Shown here: positions 54,741 through 63,633 of the stretch, piece by piece
How positions within the stretch are numbered: the first letter of the stretch is position 1
How the letters are laid out: every line of letters starts with the position of its first letter
Source: Aminobacter aganoensis
GTDB lineage: Bacteria; Pseudomonadota; Alphaproteobacteria; Rhizobiales; Rhizobiaceae
Assembly: GCF_014206975.1 (NCBI RefSeq)
Contig: NZ_JACHOU010000001.1
Span: 372,001-436,000, forward strand
DNA: 64,000 bases
Direction of reading: 5' to 3'
Notes under the pieces: generated by a model
Databases searched by the model: none
What the model saw: the letters and a program-made list of their open reading frames with translations, nothing else
What the model was told of the DNA's origin: nothing
Made by a program: the position numbers and the translations under genes

Positions 54741-55252
54741 TGGCGCATCGCGTATTCGGCATCACCGGCTGGAAGAACTCCGGCAAGACGACGCTGACCG
54801 AGCGTCTGGTCAGCGAACTGGCCGGGCGCGGCTGGAAGGTGTCGACCATCAAGCACGCGCACCATGACTTCGACATCGACAAGCCCGGCGCCGACAGCTT
54901 CCGCCACCGCGAGGCCGGCGCGACGGAAGTCGCCATCGTTTCGGGCCGGCGCTGGGCGCTGATGCACGAGCTGCGCGGCGAGGACGAGCCGACGCTGGAC
55001 GAGGTATTGGCAAGGCTCGGCCCATGCGACCTGGTGTTGATCGAGGGCTACAAGCGCGAAAACCATCTCAAGATCGAGGCGCGGCGGCTGGAGGCGAAAG
55101 ACCGTTCGCCGCTGACCGCCAAGGACCCCGCAATCGTCGCCATAGCTTCGGATCATCCCGTCGAGGGCGAGCAGGTGCCGGTGTTCGGCATCGACGACAT
55201 CAAGTCGATCGCCGACTTCGTCGAAGCAAGATCGGGCCTCGGCAAACGCTGA
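54740..55252 (+). CDS. mobB: molybdopterin-guanine dinucleotide biosynthesis adapter
   Basis: A 170-residue P-loop GTPase that assists MobA. The Walker A motif is ITGWKNSGKTTLTERLV near residue 7; GRRWALMHELRGEDEP and VLIEGYKREN (Walker B-like) follow. The start codon overlaps the mobA stop (TGATG), indicating coupled translation. Confidence 0.94.
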   Translation: MAHRVFGITGWKNSGKTTLTERLVSELAGRGWKVSTIKHAHHDFDIDKPGADSFRHREAGATEVAIVSGRRWALMHELRGEDEPTLDEVLARLGPCDLVLIEGYKRENHLKIEARRLEAKDRSPLTAKDPAIVAIASDHPVEGEQVPVFGIDDIKSIADFVEARSGLGKR

Positions 55253-55309
55253 CGCAGCGTCACCGGAGATGTTCACAACAGGCGCTGCAACAACCCTTTT
55301 TGCCATTGA

Positions 55310-55323
55310 TTTTCAACTGAAAA
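55310..55323. promoter_or_regulatory. Palindrome upstream of the amino-acid binding protein gene
   Basis: TTTTCA-AC-TGAAAA is a perfect 6-2-6 inverted repeat in an AT-rich patch 91 bp before the ATG. It may be an operator, or the base of an mRNA leader hairpin. Confidence 0.35.
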
Positions 55324-55413
55324 GAGTGGGAGTATCCGCCCCATCGGCGGAAATTCTCCGCTCAACGGCCGAAGGGACGGAACCGGCCGAAAGCGAAAAA
55401 AGAGAGGAACACT

Positions 55414-56193
55414 ATGGGTATTTCCATGCGTATCGCCCTGGCAGCATCGGCTGCACTTGCCCTGACCATCGGCATGGCCCAGGCGCAGGAGAAATCGATC
55501 AAGATCGCCACCGAAGGCGCATACCCTCCCTACAACAGCCTGACGTCCGACGGTAAGCTTGTCGGCTTCGACGTCGACATCGCCAATGCGCTCTGCGAGG
55601 AGATGAAGGCGAAGTGCGAGATCGTCGCCCAGGAATGGGACGGCATGATCCCCGCCCTGCAGGCCGGCAAGTTCGACGCCATCATCGCCCAGATGTCGAT
55701 CACCCCGGAACGCAAGGAGAAAATCGACTTCTCCAAGAAGTACATCAACACGCCGGCCGTGATCGCCGCCGCCAAGGACAGCGACATCAAGGGCGTGACC
55801 AAGGAAGACCTCGCCGGCAAGACGATCGGCGTCCAGGGATCGACCATTCACTACAACTACGCCGAGAAGGTCTTCACCGACAGCGAGATCAAGTCGTACC
55901 CGACCGCCGAAGAATACAAGCTCGACATGGCCAATGGCCGTCTCGATGCGGTCAGCGACGACGCCGTGACCATGGGCAACTGGCTGGAGACGGCTGATGG
56001 CGCCTGCTGCAAGATCGTCGGCACGATTCCGAACATGCCCGAAATCCACGGCGATGGCGCCGGCGTCGGCGTCCGCAAGGGCGACACCGCTTTGGCCGAT
56101 CAGTTCACCGCAGCGATCGCGGCTATTCGCGCTAACGGAAAGTACAAGGAAATCAACGACAAGTACTTCAAGTTCGACGTTTATGGCGATTGA
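55414..56193 (+). CDS. Amino-acid ABC transporter substrate-binding protein
   Basis: A 259-residue periplasmic protein with a signal peptide ending near AQAQ (residue 26). The family signature is IATEGAYPPYNSLTSDGKLVGFDVDIA, quoted by its core IATEGAYPPYN and GFDVDIA, then AIIAQMSITPERKEKIDFS. It resembles the lysine/arginine/ornithine and opine binding proteins. AGAGAGGAAC precedes the ATG. A hairpin (56222) separates it from the permease genes. Confidence 0.93.
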   Translation: MGISMRIALAASAALALTIGMAQAQEKSIKIATEGAYPPYNSLTSDGKLVGFDVDIANALCEEMKAKCEIVAQEWDGMIPALQAGKFDAIIAQMSITPERKEKIDFSKKYINTPAVIAAAKDSDIKGVTKEDLAGKTIGVQGSTIHYNYAEKVFTDSEIKSYPTAEEYKLDMANGRLDAVSDDAVTMGNWLETADGACCKIVGTIPNMPEIHGDGAGVGVRKGDTALADQFTAAIAAIRANGKYKEINDKYFKFDVYGD

Positions 56194-56221
56194 GCCGCCA
56201 TTGGCTTGAAAACGGATCAGG

Positions 56222-56242
56222 CGGCGGGACAAGTTCCCGCCG
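56222..56242 (+). terminator. Intercistronic hairpin after the binding-protein gene
   Basis: CGGCGGGA-N5-TCCCGCCG, an 8-bp perfect stem followed by TTT, 28 bp after the stop codon. Such stem-loops commonly stabilise the upstream mRNA or partly terminate, giving more binding protein than permease. Confidence 0.75.
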
Positions 56243-56326
56243 TTTGGCTAACATGGACATAACAACAAGCCGTCATCAAAGGCGGCGGCACTCCGGCCAC
56301 CGGAGGCCAAAGGGGACAGCCGACCG

Positions 56327-57040
56327 ATGCAAAGCGTCTGGGCGCTTCTGAGTTTCGGACCCGACGGGTGGGGCGACGATCTTGCCTATGGCGTGCTCGT
56401 CACCGTTTCGCTCGCGCTGGTCACATTGCCGCTCGGGCTTCTGATCGGTTTCCTGGTGGCGCTCGCCAAGCAATCCGGCGAAGCGTCGATGAGGCTCGCC
56501 GGCAACATCTACACGACCATCTTTCGCGGCCTTCCGGAACTGCTGACGCTGTTCCTGGTGTTCTACGGCGCGCAGATCGGCGTCCAGCAGCTGGTGCGGC
56601 TGGTGCGGCCCGAAGCGGTCGTCGAGATCAACAGCTTCGTCGCCGGAATGATCGCGCTCGGCGTGGTGTTCTCCTCCTACGCCAGCGAGGTTTTCCTTTC
56701 CGCCTTCCGCGCCATCCCCAGGGGCCAGTATGAAGGCGGCTATTCCGTCGGGCTGTCGTCGCGCCAGACCATGCGGCTGGTGATCCTGCCGCAACTGGTC
56801 CGCATCGCCCTTCCCGGCCTGTCCAATCTCTGGCTCATCCTGCTCAAGGACACCGCACTCGTCTCGGCCATCGGCCTGACCGACATCGTGCGCCAGAGCA
56901 GCATCGCCGCCCGCGTCACCAAGCACGCATTCATGTTTTTCGGCGTCGCCTGCCTCATCTACCTGGCGCTTGCCATCATCTCGTCCTTCGGCATCGGCGC
57001 CATCGAACGCTGGGTCGGCAAGCGGGAGGCGCAACGATGA
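56327..57040 (+). CDS. Amino-acid ABC transporter permease (HisQ/ArtQ type)
   Basis: A 237-residue inner-membrane permease of the HAAT family with about five membrane segments. The EAA loop is AIPRGQYEGGYSVGLSSRQTMRLVILPQ, with its core EGGYSVGLSS. RGLPELLTLFLVFYG is the typical N-terminal half. It pairs with the next permease, whose start overlaps its stop by four bases (ATGA). Confidence 0.93.
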   Translation: MQSVWALLSFGPDGWGDDLAYGVLVTVSLALVTLPLGLLIGFLVALAKQSGEASMRLAGNIYTTIFRGLPELLTLFLVFYGAQIGVQQLVRLVRPEAVVEINSFVAGMIALGVVFSSYASEVFLSAFRAIPRGQYEGGYSVGLSSRQTMRLVILPQLVRIALPGLSNLWLILLKDTALVSAIGLTDIVRQSSIAARVTKHAFMFFGVACLIYLALAIISSFGIGAIERWVGKREAQR

Positions 57041-57867
57041 GCGCGTCCAGCGATACGGCCGTCAAGGTCCAGCGCCCACCGTCACCGCCGCGCGGCTGGT
57101 CCCGCGAGCGCATCATGGGCTGGGCCCTGGTCGGGCTTTGGTCTGCCCTCGCCCTCAGCCTTGTCGTCTATCTGTTCCGCGCCTGGAACCCCGAACTCTT
57201 CGCCAAATACGCGCCGTCTTATCTCTCCGGCCTGCGCGTCACGCTGACGCTCGTCGCGGTGTCGATCGTGCTGGGCGCCATCCTGTCGCTGCCGATCTGC
57301 TACGCCCGCATGTCGAAGAACCGGGTGCTGAACGCAATTTCCTACGGCTACGTCTATTTCTTCCGCGGCACGCCGCTGCTCGCCCAGACCTTCCTGATCT
57401 ATTACGGCTTCGGATCCTTCAGGCCCCAGCTCGAGGCGATCGGCCTGTGGAGCTTCTTCCGCGAGGCCTGGTATTGTGCTGTCTTCGCCTTCGCGCTCAA
57501 TACCGCGGCCTATCAGGCCGAGATCCTGCGGGGCGCCATCGAAAGCGTCGGAAAAGGCCAGTGGGAGGCGGCTTCCGCCCTTGGTCTGTCGAAACTGCAG
57601 ACGCTCTACAAGATCGTGCTGCCGCAAGCGCTGATCGTCGCCCTGCGGCCTTACGGCAACGAGGTCATCCTGATGATCAAGGGCTCGGCCATCGTCGCCA
57701 TCATCACCGTCTACGACCTGATGGGCGAAACCCGCCGGGCATTCTCGCGCACTTTCGATTTCCAGACCTACCTTTGGGCGGCCCTGCTCTACCTGTCGCT
57801 GGTCGAGACATTGCGCCACCTTGTCGACTGGATCGAACGGCGCATCACGCGCCACCTGCATCGCTGA
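57037..57867 (+). CDS. Amino-acid ABC transporter permease (HisM type)
   Basis: A 276-residue second permease of the same transporter, translationally coupled to the first. Motifs are YFFRGTPLLAQTFLIYYG and the EAA loop SVGKGQWEAASALGLSK. It has an N-terminal extension of about 30 residues. No ATP-binding subunit gene follows; the next gene is a dehydrogenase, so the ATPase must be encoded elsewhere. Confidence 0.93.
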   Translation: MSASSDTAVKVQRPPSPPRGWSRERIMGWALVGLWSALALSLVVYLFRAWNPELFAKYAPSYLSGLRVTLTLVAVSIVLGAILSLPICYARMSKNRVLNAISYGYVYFFRGTPLLAQTFLIYYGFGSFRPQLEAIGLWSFFREAWYCAVFAFALNTAAYQAEILRGAIESVGKGQWEAASALGLSKLQTLYKIVLPQALIVALRPYGNEVILMIKGSAIVAIITVYDLMGETRRAFSRTFDFQTYLWAALLYLSLVETLRHLVDWIERRITRHLHR

Positions 57868-57964
57868 CCTTGCGGCCGCTGGCCCAACCAGGATCGTCTT
57901 GACGAATTCGTCCGATGGCATAGACCACGGGCACCAGAACATTTGCACTTCGAAAGGGTGAGCC

Positions 57965-58834
57965 ATGGCATCGGTCGCGTTCCTTGGTCTTGGAGTCATG
58001 GGCTATCCCATGGCGGGCCATCTCAAGAACAAGGGCGGGCACGACGTGACCGTCTACAACCGCACGGCGGCAAAGGCCCAGAAATGGGCCGACCAGCATG
58101 GCGGTGCGTTTGCGCCGACGCCGGCGGAAGCGGCCCGCGGCAAGGATTTCGTCTTCGCCTGCGTCGGCAATGATGACGACCTACGCGAAGTCACCATCGG
58201 TGCCCACGGTGCGTTCCAGTCGATGAACAAGGGCGCCGTATTCATCGACAACACCACGGCCTCGGCCGAAGTCGCCCGCGAACTCGACGCCGCAGCCCGG
58301 GCCGGCGGCTTCCATTTCCTCGACGCGCCGGTATCCGGCGGCCAGGCGGGAGCCGAGAATGGGATACTCACCGTCATGGTCGGCGGCGAACAGGACGCAT
58401 TCGACCGCGCCAGGCCGATCATCGATTCCTTTGCCCGCATGGTCGGCCTGATGGGGCCGGCGGGTGCCGGTCAGTTGACCAAGATGATCAACCAAATCTG
58501 CATCGCGGGCCTCGTCCAGGGACTCGCCGAAGGCATCCATTTCGGCAAGAAGGCCGGTCTCGACATCGAGAAGGTCGTCGACGTCATCTCCAAGGGGGCC
58601 GCCGGCTCCTGGCAGATGGAGAACCGCCACAAGACCATGAATGCCGGCAACTACGATTTCGGCTTTGCCGTCGACTGGATGCGCAAGGACCTCGGCATCT
58701 GCCTCGACGAGGCCGACCGCAACGGCGCCAGGCTGCCGGTGACCGCCCTCGTCGACCAGTTCTACAAGGACGTGCAGGCCATGGGCGGCAAGCGCTGGGA
58801 TACCTCGTCGCTGCTCGCCCGCCTCGAGAAATAG
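57965..58834 (+). CDS. 3-hydroxyisobutyrate dehydrogenase-family oxidoreductase (GarR-like)
   Basis: A 289-residue NAD(P)-dependent beta-hydroxyacid dehydrogenase. The cofactor loop is FLGLGVMGYPMAGHL, the substrate site is FLDAPVSGGQAGAENG and the catalytic lysine is in GAGQLTKMINQI. The candidates are tartronate semialdehyde reductase and 3-hydroxyisobutyrate dehydrogenase; sequence alone does not decide. It lies 97 bp after the permease genes. Confidence 0.9.
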   Translation: MASVAFLGLGVMGYPMAGHLKNKGGHDVTVYNRTAAKAQKWADQHGGAFAPTPAEAARGKDFVFACVGNDDDLREVTIGAHGAFQSMNKGAVFIDNTTASAEVARELDAAARAGGFHFLDAPVSGGQAGAENGILTVMVGGEQDAFDRARPIIDSFARMVGLMGPAGAGQLTKMINQICIAGLVQGLAEGIHFGKKAGLDIEKVVDVISKGAAGSWQMENRHKTMNAGNYDFGFAVDWMRKDLGICLDEADRNGARLPVTALVDQFYKDVQAMGGKRWDTSSLLARLEK

Positions 58835-58843
58835 CGTCGCGAC

Positions 58844-59545
58844 ATGGCGCTGTCGCCGGCATCGACCGCCGAGGAGATAGCAGCGCATCTGCTCACGCTC
58901 GCCTCGGAGGAAAAACGGGCCGGAATGGCGCGTTTCGGCATCGCCACCGACCGCGCCCTCGGCATCCCGAATGCCGTACTCAACCCGATCGCGCGACAGC
59001 TAAAGCGCGATCATGCCAGGTCGGCGGCCCTATGGACCACTGACCTCCGCGAGGCGCGCCTGCTGGCGATCCTGACCGACGAGCCTTCGCGGGTGACGAG
59101 GCCCCAGATCGACGCCATGGCGGCGGAGTTCGACAGCTGGGAGATCGTCGACCATGCCGCGCACCTCATTTGCGAGGCCAAGCTCGCCCACGAGATCATC
59201 CCGGCCTACGCCGCCGACCAACGCGAATTCATTCGCCGCACGGCCTTCTCGACCATCGCCACGGCAGCCATGCACCTGAAGAAGGAAACGGACGACACAT
59301 TCGTCGCCTGGCTCGGACTGGTCGAGGCGCACGCGGGCGACGGCCGGAACTTCGTCAAGAAGGCGGTCAATTGGGCACTCAGGCAGGTCGGCAAGCGCTC
59401 ACTTGCGCTCCACCCGCCGACACTGGCATTGGCGGAAAAACTGGCGGCATCACCCGACAAGACGGCAAGATGGATTGGCAAGGACGCAGTGCGCGAACTC
59501 ACCGATCCCAGGACGCTCGAGCGATTGAACGCAAAGAAGCGCTGA
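58844..59545 (+). CDS. DNA alkylation repair protein (AlkD-like)
   Basis: A 233-residue HEAT-repeat protein. The pattern DSWEIVDHAAHLI, then EFIRRTAFSTIATAAM and the conserved NFVKKAVNWALRQVGKRS are typical of the AlkD family, which excises N3- and N7-alkylated bases. It begins nine bases after the dehydrogenase stop, so it may share its transcript. It converges with the Lrp gene, separated by zero bases (59545/59546). Confidence 0.88.
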   Translation: MALSPASTAEEIAAHLLTLASEEKRAGMARFGIATDRALGIPNAVLNPIARQLKRDHARSAALWTTDLREARLLAILTDEPSRVTRPQIDAMAAEFDSWEIVDHAAHLICEAKLAHEIIPAYAADQREFIRRTAFSTIATAAMHLKKETDDTFVAWLGLVEAHAGDGRNFVKKAVNWALRQVGKRSLALHPPTLALAEKLAASPDKTARWIGKDAVRELTDPRTLERLNAKKR

Positions 59546-60037
59546 TCACGCTGCCGACGCGCCGCTTTCCTTGTCGAGAACCATGTAATCGAGCGGCATC
59601 TCGGTCGTGTACTTGATCTGCTCCATGGCGAAGGACGACGACACGTCGCGGATCTCGATCTTGGCGATCAGCCGCTTGTAGAAGGCGTCGTAGGCGGCGA
59701 TGTCGGGCACGACCACGCGCAGCAGGTAATCGACGTCGCCGCTCATGCGGTAGAATTCGATCACCTCGGGGAATTCCTGGATCACTTCGGAGAATCGGCG
59801 CAGCCATTCGTGGCTGTGCGAATTGGTGCGGATCGCCACGAAGACGGTGACACGCGCATTGATCTTCTCGGGGTCGAGCAGTGCAACGCGGCGCTTGATG
59901 ACGCCTTCTTCCTCAAGCTTCTGGATGCGGCGCCAGCACGGCGTGGTGGACAGTCCGACTTTCTTGGCGACGTCGGCGACGGCCAGTGTCGCGTCCTCCT
60001 GGAGGAGGCGAAGAATTTTCCTGTCGAGGCGGTCCAT
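59546..60037 (-). CDS. Lrp/AsnC-family transcriptional regulator
   Basis: A 163-residue regulator: N-terminal helix-turn-helix (LDRKILRLLQEDATLAVADVAKKVGLSTTPCWRRIQKLEEEG, key part VGLSTTPCWRRI) and C-terminal RAM ligand-binding domain (VTVFVAIRT, VIEFYRMSGDVDYLLRVVVPD). It would sense an amino acid. Upstream palindromes at 60053-60100 may be its own sites. Confidence 0.94.
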   Translation of the reverse strand: MDRLDRKILRLLQEDATLAVADVAKKVGLSTTPCWRRIQKLEEEGVIKRRVALLDPEKINARVTVFVAIRTNSHSHEWLRRFSEVIQEFPEVIEFYRMSGDVDYLLRVVVPDIAAYDAFYKRLIAKIEIRDVSSSFAMEQIKYTTEMPLDYMVLDKESGASAA

Positions 60038-60136
60038 ATGCGGGCTCCGTTAGAAAAGGTTCGCCATAATCCTTTCATTTACCACATCATACAAGAAAGG
60101 AATTCTCCACGCACCTGGCATCTTCGGTATTGATTT

Positions 60137-60763
60137 CTATTTCGTCGGGCCGAGACGATTTCGGATTTCTGCCTTGAGAAAAGGCAGCAATTCCATTTCG
60201 AACCAGGGATTCCGCTTGGCCCAAGCGAAGGTACGCCAGGAGGGATGCGGCAAGGGCAGCAGATGCGGCGATGACGAACGCTCCCAGATGCCGCGCCAGC
60301 CAGCCACGGTTTCAGTCAGCGTGCCGGCGCGCGTGTTCCCGAGATGCCATCGCTGCGCATACTGACCGACGGCCAGAACGAGGTCGACCTGCGGCATCAG
60401 CGCCATCAGTCGGGCTCGCCACGCCGGCGCGCACTCCCGCCGCGGCGGCAGGTCCCCGCCCTTGGCATCCTGCCCGGGAAAGCAGAAGCCCATCGACACG
60501 ATGGCAAACTTGGCCGGATCATAGAACTCCTCCGAACTGGCTCCCAGCCAGTCCCGCAGCCTGTCGCCGGAGGCGTCGGTGAAGGGCGCGCCGCTCAGGT
60601 GCACCTTGGTGCCGGGTGCCTGTCCGGCGATCAGTATCCGTGCCGTGGCAGACGGCCTCACCACAGGCCTGGGCTCATGCGGCATGGGCTTGCCCACAGG
60701 GTGCTCGACGCAGATGCGGCAGGCCATGATCTCGCTGAACAGGCGGTCGAGTTCCAGAGACAT
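60137..60763 (-). CDS. Uracil-DNA glycosylase family protein
   Basis: A 208-residue base-excision enzyme of the UDG superfamily. Family features are CRICVEHP at the N-terminus, ILIAGQAPGTKVHLSGAPFTDASGDRLRDWL (core GQAPGTKVH), VSMGFCFPG, LVLAVGQYAQRWHLG and the C-terminal LLPLPHPSWR. The frame runs on upstream, but the ATG at 60763, three bases after the GST stop, gives the natural start. It is the second gene of a GST-UDG operon. Confidence 0.88.
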   Translation of the reverse strand: MSLELDRLFSEIMACRICVEHPVGKPMPHEPRPVVRPSATARILIAGQAPGTKVHLSGAPFTDASGDRLRDWLGASSEEFYDPAKFAIVSMGFCFPGQDAKGGDLPPRRECAPAWRARLMALMPQVDLVLAVGQYAQRWHLGNTRAGTLTETVAGWRGIWERSSSPHLLPLPHPSWRTFAWAKRNPWFEMELLPFLKAEIRNRLGPTK

Positions 60764-60765
60764 GA

Positions 60766-61377
60766 TCAGGCGCCGGCGCTGGGCCGCGCCGCGAGTGCCC
60801 GATACCAGCGCCAGACGTTGGAAAGTTCTTCCGGAACGACGATCCGCGCGGGCTTCATGAAATCGATGGCAATCAGGCCGGTGATGTCGGCGATGGAATA
60901 GCTGTCGCCGGCTGCGAATTCGCGACCGCCGAGTTCCCTGTCGAGAAGCGCCAGGAATGCAAGAACCTTGGGTTTGTTCGCCTCGCCCCACTCGGGCACC
61001 TGCGGCACCTCCCATTCCCTCATGGCCGGATGGATGTGGCGGAACGCAAAACCCACCGGCAGGAACAGGTTGAGCTCGATGCGCCTCTGCCACATCTCGA
61101 CCAGCGCCTTGCCCACGGCGCCACGACCGAACAGGGCAGGCTCGGTATGGAATTCCTCGAAGTAGCGGCAGATCGCGATCGATTCGGTGAGGATCGTGCC
61201 GTCGTCCAGTTCGAGCACAGGCAGGCGCTGTAGCGGATTGCGCGAGGAAACGTCTTCCTTCCTGTGCTCCATCGCGCCCATGTCGACGCGGACCATGGGC
61301 ACTTCGATGCCTTTCTCCGCAAGGAACACACGGACACGCCTGGGGTTCGGCGCACGCCCTCCGTCAAACAGCTTCAT
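60766..61377 (-). CDS. Glutathione S-transferase
   Basis: A 203-residue thioredoxin-fold plus all-helical enzyme. KLFDGGRAPNPRRVRVFLAEKGIE starts the N-terminal domain, RNPLQRLPVLELDDGTILTESIAICRYFE holds the glutathione site (core LPVLELDDGTILTES), and ADITGLIAIDFMKPA is in the C-terminal domain. It may conjugate or reduce xenobiotics; specificity cannot be judged. Confidence 0.93.
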   Translation of the reverse strand: MKLFDGGRAPNPRRVRVFLAEKGIEVPMVRVDMGAMEHRKEDVSSRNPLQRLPVLELDDGTILTESIAICRYFEEFHTEPALFGRGAVGKALVEMWQRRIELNLFLPVGFAFRHIHPAMREWEVPQVPEWGEANKPKVLAFLALLDRELGGREFAAGDSYSIADITGLIAIDFMKPARIVVPEELSNVWRWYRALAARPSAGA

Positions 61378-61421
61378 CGGCTCCTCCCCGTGATTGCACT
61401 GCCCGGACTATAAGCCCCAAG

Positions 61422-62039
61422 CTACGAGAACCGAAAGATTTCCCGCAGCCAGTTGAGGATACGTCCGTAGCTGCCATGTTCGGCCTCGGCCATCGTTCCA
61501 TGCATGGTGCGCCAGTCGCGCGGGCGGTCGAACTTACCAGCCCAAAGCCCTCTGCGACCGCGCCGCGCCGCCGCCTCTTCAGCCTCGTAGCCGCCATAGG
61601 CGACGGCCCAGCCGGCATCCACCTGGGCACGATTGAGATCGGTGCTGCCGACACTGCATTCTCCAAGCAACCGTCCGTACTTGTCGCGCTCCCAACCGGT
61701 GCAGGTCACCTGGCGTCCGGCGACAAGCCTGGACAACGCCTCGCGCGAGCGCTTGCCGCACGGGTACTCGGCCCCGTCCTTCCTGCAGACCTGGCCGAAT
61801 TCCGGCGCATCGATACCGCGCAGGCGGATACGCTCGCTGCCAAGCGTGATCGAATCGCCATCGTTGATGACCGCCGCACCCTGGGTGCTGCGCGTTTCGA
61901 ACCGGTCCAGCCGCGCCGAAACAAGGAGCAGCAACCCCATCACCGCTGCTGCCAGCAAATAGTCGGCAAGCTTGCGCCAGCGGCTGCGCGGGCGCCTGAA
62001 ATACCGCTGCCGCGGCCTGCCCGGCCACGAACGGCTCAT
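61422..62039 (-). CDS. Membrane-anchored thermonuclease-family (SNase) protein
   Basis: A 205-residue protein with one N-terminal membrane segment (ADYLLAAAVMGLLLLVSARL), presumably anchoring it in the periplasm. The SNase-like domain has VINDGDSITLGSERIRLRGIDAPEFGQVC (core IRLRGIDAPE with catalytic Arg/Asp) and a second arginine region DKYGRLLGECSVG. It is a micrococcal nuclease homologue. Function in the cell is unknown. Confidence 0.9.
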   Translation of the reverse strand: MSRSWPGRPRQRYFRRPRSRWRKLADYLLAAAVMGLLLLVSARLDRFETRSTQGAAVINDGDSITLGSERIRLRGIDAPEFGQVCRKDGAEYPCGKRSREALSRLVAGRQVTCTGWERDKYGRLLGECSVGSTDLNRAQVDAGWAVAYGGYEAEEAAARRGRRGLWAGKFDRPRDWRTMHGTMAEAEHGSYGRILNWLREIFRFS

Positions 62040-62115
62040 ATGGCAAACAATCCCTTAATCATTCGGACGTAGCGTGCAGGTGTAATTGAGGCGCGCGCGT
62101 AAATCGAAATATCAC

Positions 62116-63633
62116 ATGCCGTTGCAACGCTCTAACACGGCGGACAAGATCATTGTGGACCGCAGGAAACGCCATCGCAACAGCGATGTCGCGCGTGCTG
62201 TGCGCAAGACACGCGATCGCCTGTCGCAACAGCCCGGCGGGCTGGTCTTCGACCGCGAGCTGCTGAAACTCCACGCCAATTCGATCGTCGCCAACTCGGC
62301 AACGCTTCCACTGCTGATCGTCATCTTCGCCGGCATCGGACTGATGCTTGGCGCCGACGGCGACATCCTGGCCTGGGCGCTGATCGCCATCCTGGCCTAT
62401 GTCGGCCTGGCCATCCTCGCGCGCCGCGCCGACGAGGCGGCAGCCGCCGTCATGCCGCCGTCGGCGATACGTCGCAATTTCCTCGTCGGCCACTTCGTCA
62501 CCGGCCTGTCCTGGGCCTATCTGGCGGCGATGACGTGCGCGGCATGCGGACCCGACGTGCTGGCGATCGCCAAGGGCGTCTTCCTGCTCGTCGCCATGGC
62601 CGCGACCGCTATCGTGGCATCCTCGCTGCGCGGCGCGCTGGCCGTGACCTTCGCCGTGCCTGTCGCCGCCTATGCCGCTTTTGGTGCCAGGTTGACCGAG
62701 CCGCTGGGCATGCTCTTGGTGGCGTTACTGGTGGTGGCCCTGCCCTTCTTCTCCTATGTCGCCAAGACCATGAACCGCTCGGCGCTGATGCTGATGTCGT
62801 TTCGCTCCGAAATGGACGCGCTCATCGCCGAGCTTGAAACGGCAAAGGCCATGTCCGACGAGGCGCGCCGTCGCGCCGAAGACGCCAACCTCGCCAAGTC
62901 GCGCTTTCTCGCCACGATGAGCCACGAACTGCGCACGCCGCTCAACGCCATCCTCGGTTTCTCCGAGGTCATGGCCGGCGAGGTGCTGGGCCCGATCAAC
63001 AGCCCGACCTACCGCGAATACTCCCGCGACATCCACGATTCCGGCCAGCATTTGCTCGATCTCATCAACGAGATCCTCGACCTGTCGCGCATCGAGGCCG
63101 GGCGCTACCAGCTCAATGAAGAACCCCAGCAGCTGCTTTCGATCGTCGAGGACTGCTGTCACATGATGGAGCTGAAGGCGCGCAACAAGGATTTGCGTAT
63201 CATCGAGCAATTCGAGCCGGCGTTGCCGCGCATGCTTGGCGACGAGCGCGCCATCCGCCAGATCACGCTCAACCTGTTGTCCAACGCCATCAAGTTCTCC
63301 CCGACCGGCGGCGACATCCGCGTGCGGGTGGGCTGGACCGCCGGCGGCGGCCAGTACATCTCGGTCAAGGACAACGGACCAGGCATCCCCGCCGAGGAGA
63401 TCCCGGTCGTGCTGTCGGCATTCGGCCAGGGCTCGATCGCCATCAAGAGCGCGGAACAGGGCACCGGCCTTGGCCTGCCCATCGTGCAAGGCCTGCTCGC
63501 GCTGCATGGCGGCGAGTTCGACCTTCGGTCGAAGCTGCGCGAGGGCACCGAAGCGATCGCCATCTTCCCGGCTGCGCGGGTGATCGACGGGTTGCCCAAC
63601 ATGCAGCCGCGCAGCGCGACGGGCAGCCGCTAG
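62116..63633 (+). CDS. PdhS/PleC/DivJ-family sensor histidine kinase
   Basis: A 505-residue membrane kinase with about six transmembrane segments (residues 50-230), no PAS or periplasmic sensor, a HisKA domain and an HATPase domain. The phospho-acceptor is in FLATMSHELRTPLNAILGFSEVM, and the following NSPTYREYSRDIHDSGQHLL (core quoted) is typical of the PdhS/PleC/DivJ group that controls DivK. The G-boxes DNGPGIP and GTGLGLPIVQGL are present. A TTG at 62086 is an alternative start. It is divergent from the nuclease gene over 76 bp. Confidence 0.9.
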   Translation: MPLQRSNTADKIIVDRRKRHRNSDVARAVRKTRDRLSQQPGGLVFDRELLKLHANSIVANSATLPLLIVIFAGIGLMLGADGDILAWALIAILAYVGLAILARRADEAAAAVMPPSAIRRNFLVGHFVTGLSWAYLAAMTCAACGPDVLAIAKGVFLLVAMAATAIVASSLRGALAVTFAVPVAAYAAFGARLTEPLGMLLVALLVVALPFFSYVAKTMNRSALMLMSFRSEMDALIAELETAKAMSDEARRRAEDANLAKSRFLATMSHELRTPLNAILGFSEVMAGEVLGPINSPTYREYSRDIHDSGQHLLDLINEILDLSRIEAGRYQLNEEPQQLLSIVEDCCHMMELKARNKDLRIIEQFEPALPRMLGDERAIRQITLNLLSNAIKFSPTGGDIRVRVGWTAGGGQYISVKDNGPGIPAEEIPVVLSAFGQGSIAIKSAEQGTGLGLPIVQGLLALHGGEFDLRSKLREGTEAIAIFPAARVIDGLPNMQPRSATGSR

